In this document: positions 5,034 through 5,364 of the stretch, in pieces | How the letters are laid out: every line of letters starts with the position of its first letter | How positions within the stretch are numbered: the stretch's first letter is position 1 | From: Thermotoga sp. | GTDB taxonomy: Bacteria; Thermotogota; Thermotogae; B3-G13 | Assembly (NCBI GenBank): GCA_003641555.1 | Contig: QNAT01000104.1 | Location: 1 to 5,364 of the forward strand | Length of the DNA stretch: 5,364 bases | Direction: 5' to 3' | Made by a program: the position numbers and the translations under genes | Notes under the pieces: generated by a model | Databases searched by the model: none | What the model saw: the letters and a program-made list of their open reading frames with translations, nothing else | What the model was told of the DNA's origin: nothing

Positions 5034-5364
5034 TCACAGTTGGAAGAGTATCTTGTATATGCGATAATCTGATGTTAACTCTGGATGGAATACCAGTGCA
5101 AAATGTCTACCCTCACGAGCCATAACAATTTTATCTTCTATAGTGGCAAGTATTTCACAATTCCCCATACATTTCTCAATTATAGGTGCTCTTATAAACA
5201 CGGCATGGTATTTACCTATACCCTTTATCTCTAAATCCGTCTCAAAACTCTCTCTCTGTCTTCCGAAGAAGTTTCTCCTTACACTAATATCCATGAGGCG
5301 TAGGGGCACCACTCTATCATCATCCACAATCTCCTTTGCCATGAGAATCGAGCCTGCACAAGTA
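5034..5364 (-). CDS. pdxT: PdxT glutaminase of pyridoxal phosphate synthase, right copy, 5' end outside the window
   Basis: The C-terminal 109 residues of PdxT are present, reading in from the right edge. They include the nucleophile Cys (codon 5358-5360, in TCAGSILMAK), RRNFFGRQRESFE, VFIRAPIIEK and the triad residues His (5085-5087) and Glu (5079-5081) in FHPELTSD. The frame is intact and ends at TGA 5034-5036. The ATG at 5342 is an internal methionine, not the start. All parts of the catalytic triad are in place, so this copy looks functional as far as it can be seen. It hydrolyses glutamine to feed ammonia to PdxS, which is not in the window. It converges with gcvT with 23 bases between the stops; both share the AT-rich composition, suggesting that they are native neighbours. 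Confidence 0.94.
   Translation of the reverse strand, partial: TCAGSILMAKEIVDDDRVVPLRLMDISVRRNFFGRQRESFETDLEIKGIGKYHAVFIRAPIIEKCMGNCEILATIEDKIVMAREGRHFALVFHPELTSDYRIYKILFQL
5250..5276. repeat. 27-base direct repeat, right copy, inside pdxT
   Basis: Exact partner of the repeat at 1-27, in the same orientation and reading frame within the right-hand pdxT. Homology, not a mobile element, explains it: the region codes for a conserved PdxT motif. Confidence 0.9.

Noticed and set aside
4636..5037. 133-codon minus-strand ORF
   Set aside because: Antisense to the 3' half of gcvT, and its sequence is not protein-like.
1..5364. CRISPR arrays, tRNA or rRNA genes
   Set aside because: No regularly spaced repeats and no cloverleaf or rRNA core motifs were seen on either strand.

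Overview
The window looks like thermophile-type euryarchaeal DNA, possibly Archaeoglobales-like or a related uncultured lineage, most likely from a metagenomic contig. The reasons are archaeal gene content (an AOR-family tungsten oxidoreductase with a four-cluster ferredoxin, an archaeal-type ManC and PdxT), AT-rich TATA-like boxes about 22-29 bases before start codons without a leader, and one very strong GGAGGTG ribosome binding site. The exact lineage cannot be fixed from sequence alone.

Layout from left to right. Positions 1-270 (minus) hold part of a pdxT gene, joined in frame to a mannose-1-phosphate guanylyltransferase gene (manC, 271-1087, minus) that carries three single-base frame disruptions and lacks its 3' end. 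Positions 1088-1413 hold back-to-back promoter-like elements and a small unrecognised, frame-disrupted plus-strand ORF (1199-1391). Positions 1414-3599 (minus) are a compact two-gene operon: a four-[4Fe-4S] ferredoxin subunit followed, with a 4-base overlap, by an AOR-family catalytic subunit. Positions 3706-3830 hold a structured element that resembles the right end (and guide-RNA scaffold) of an IS200/IS605 TnpB-type element, preceded by what may be the last codons of a lost tnpB. Positions 3899-5010 (plus) are gcvT, the glycine-cleavage T protein, complete apart from one missing A in an A-run. Positions 5034-5364 (minus) are the 3' part of a second, different pdxT, convergent with gcvT.

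Functionally, the AOR pair would oxidise an aldehyde or reduce an acid, passing electrons through the ferredoxin subunit. GcvT (one-carbon transfer to tetrahydrofolate) and PdxT (pyridoxal phosphate synthesis) meet at the level of glycine metabolism, because the P protein of glycine cleavage needs pyridoxal phosphate; this link is inferred.

The most unusual aspect is structural. Two pdxT copies, about 77% identical over the 115 bases they share, lie in the same orientation at the two window ends. One is spliced in frame to a truncated manC. At least four single-base indels break otherwise intact genes, and base composition changes from roughly 50% GC (sample lines in manC and aor) to roughly 32-35% (sample lines in gcvT and the right pdxT), near the transposon-like element. 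This could be real recombination and transfer, but a chimeric, error-containing assembly explains it at least as well. I found no convincing new multi-gene system.
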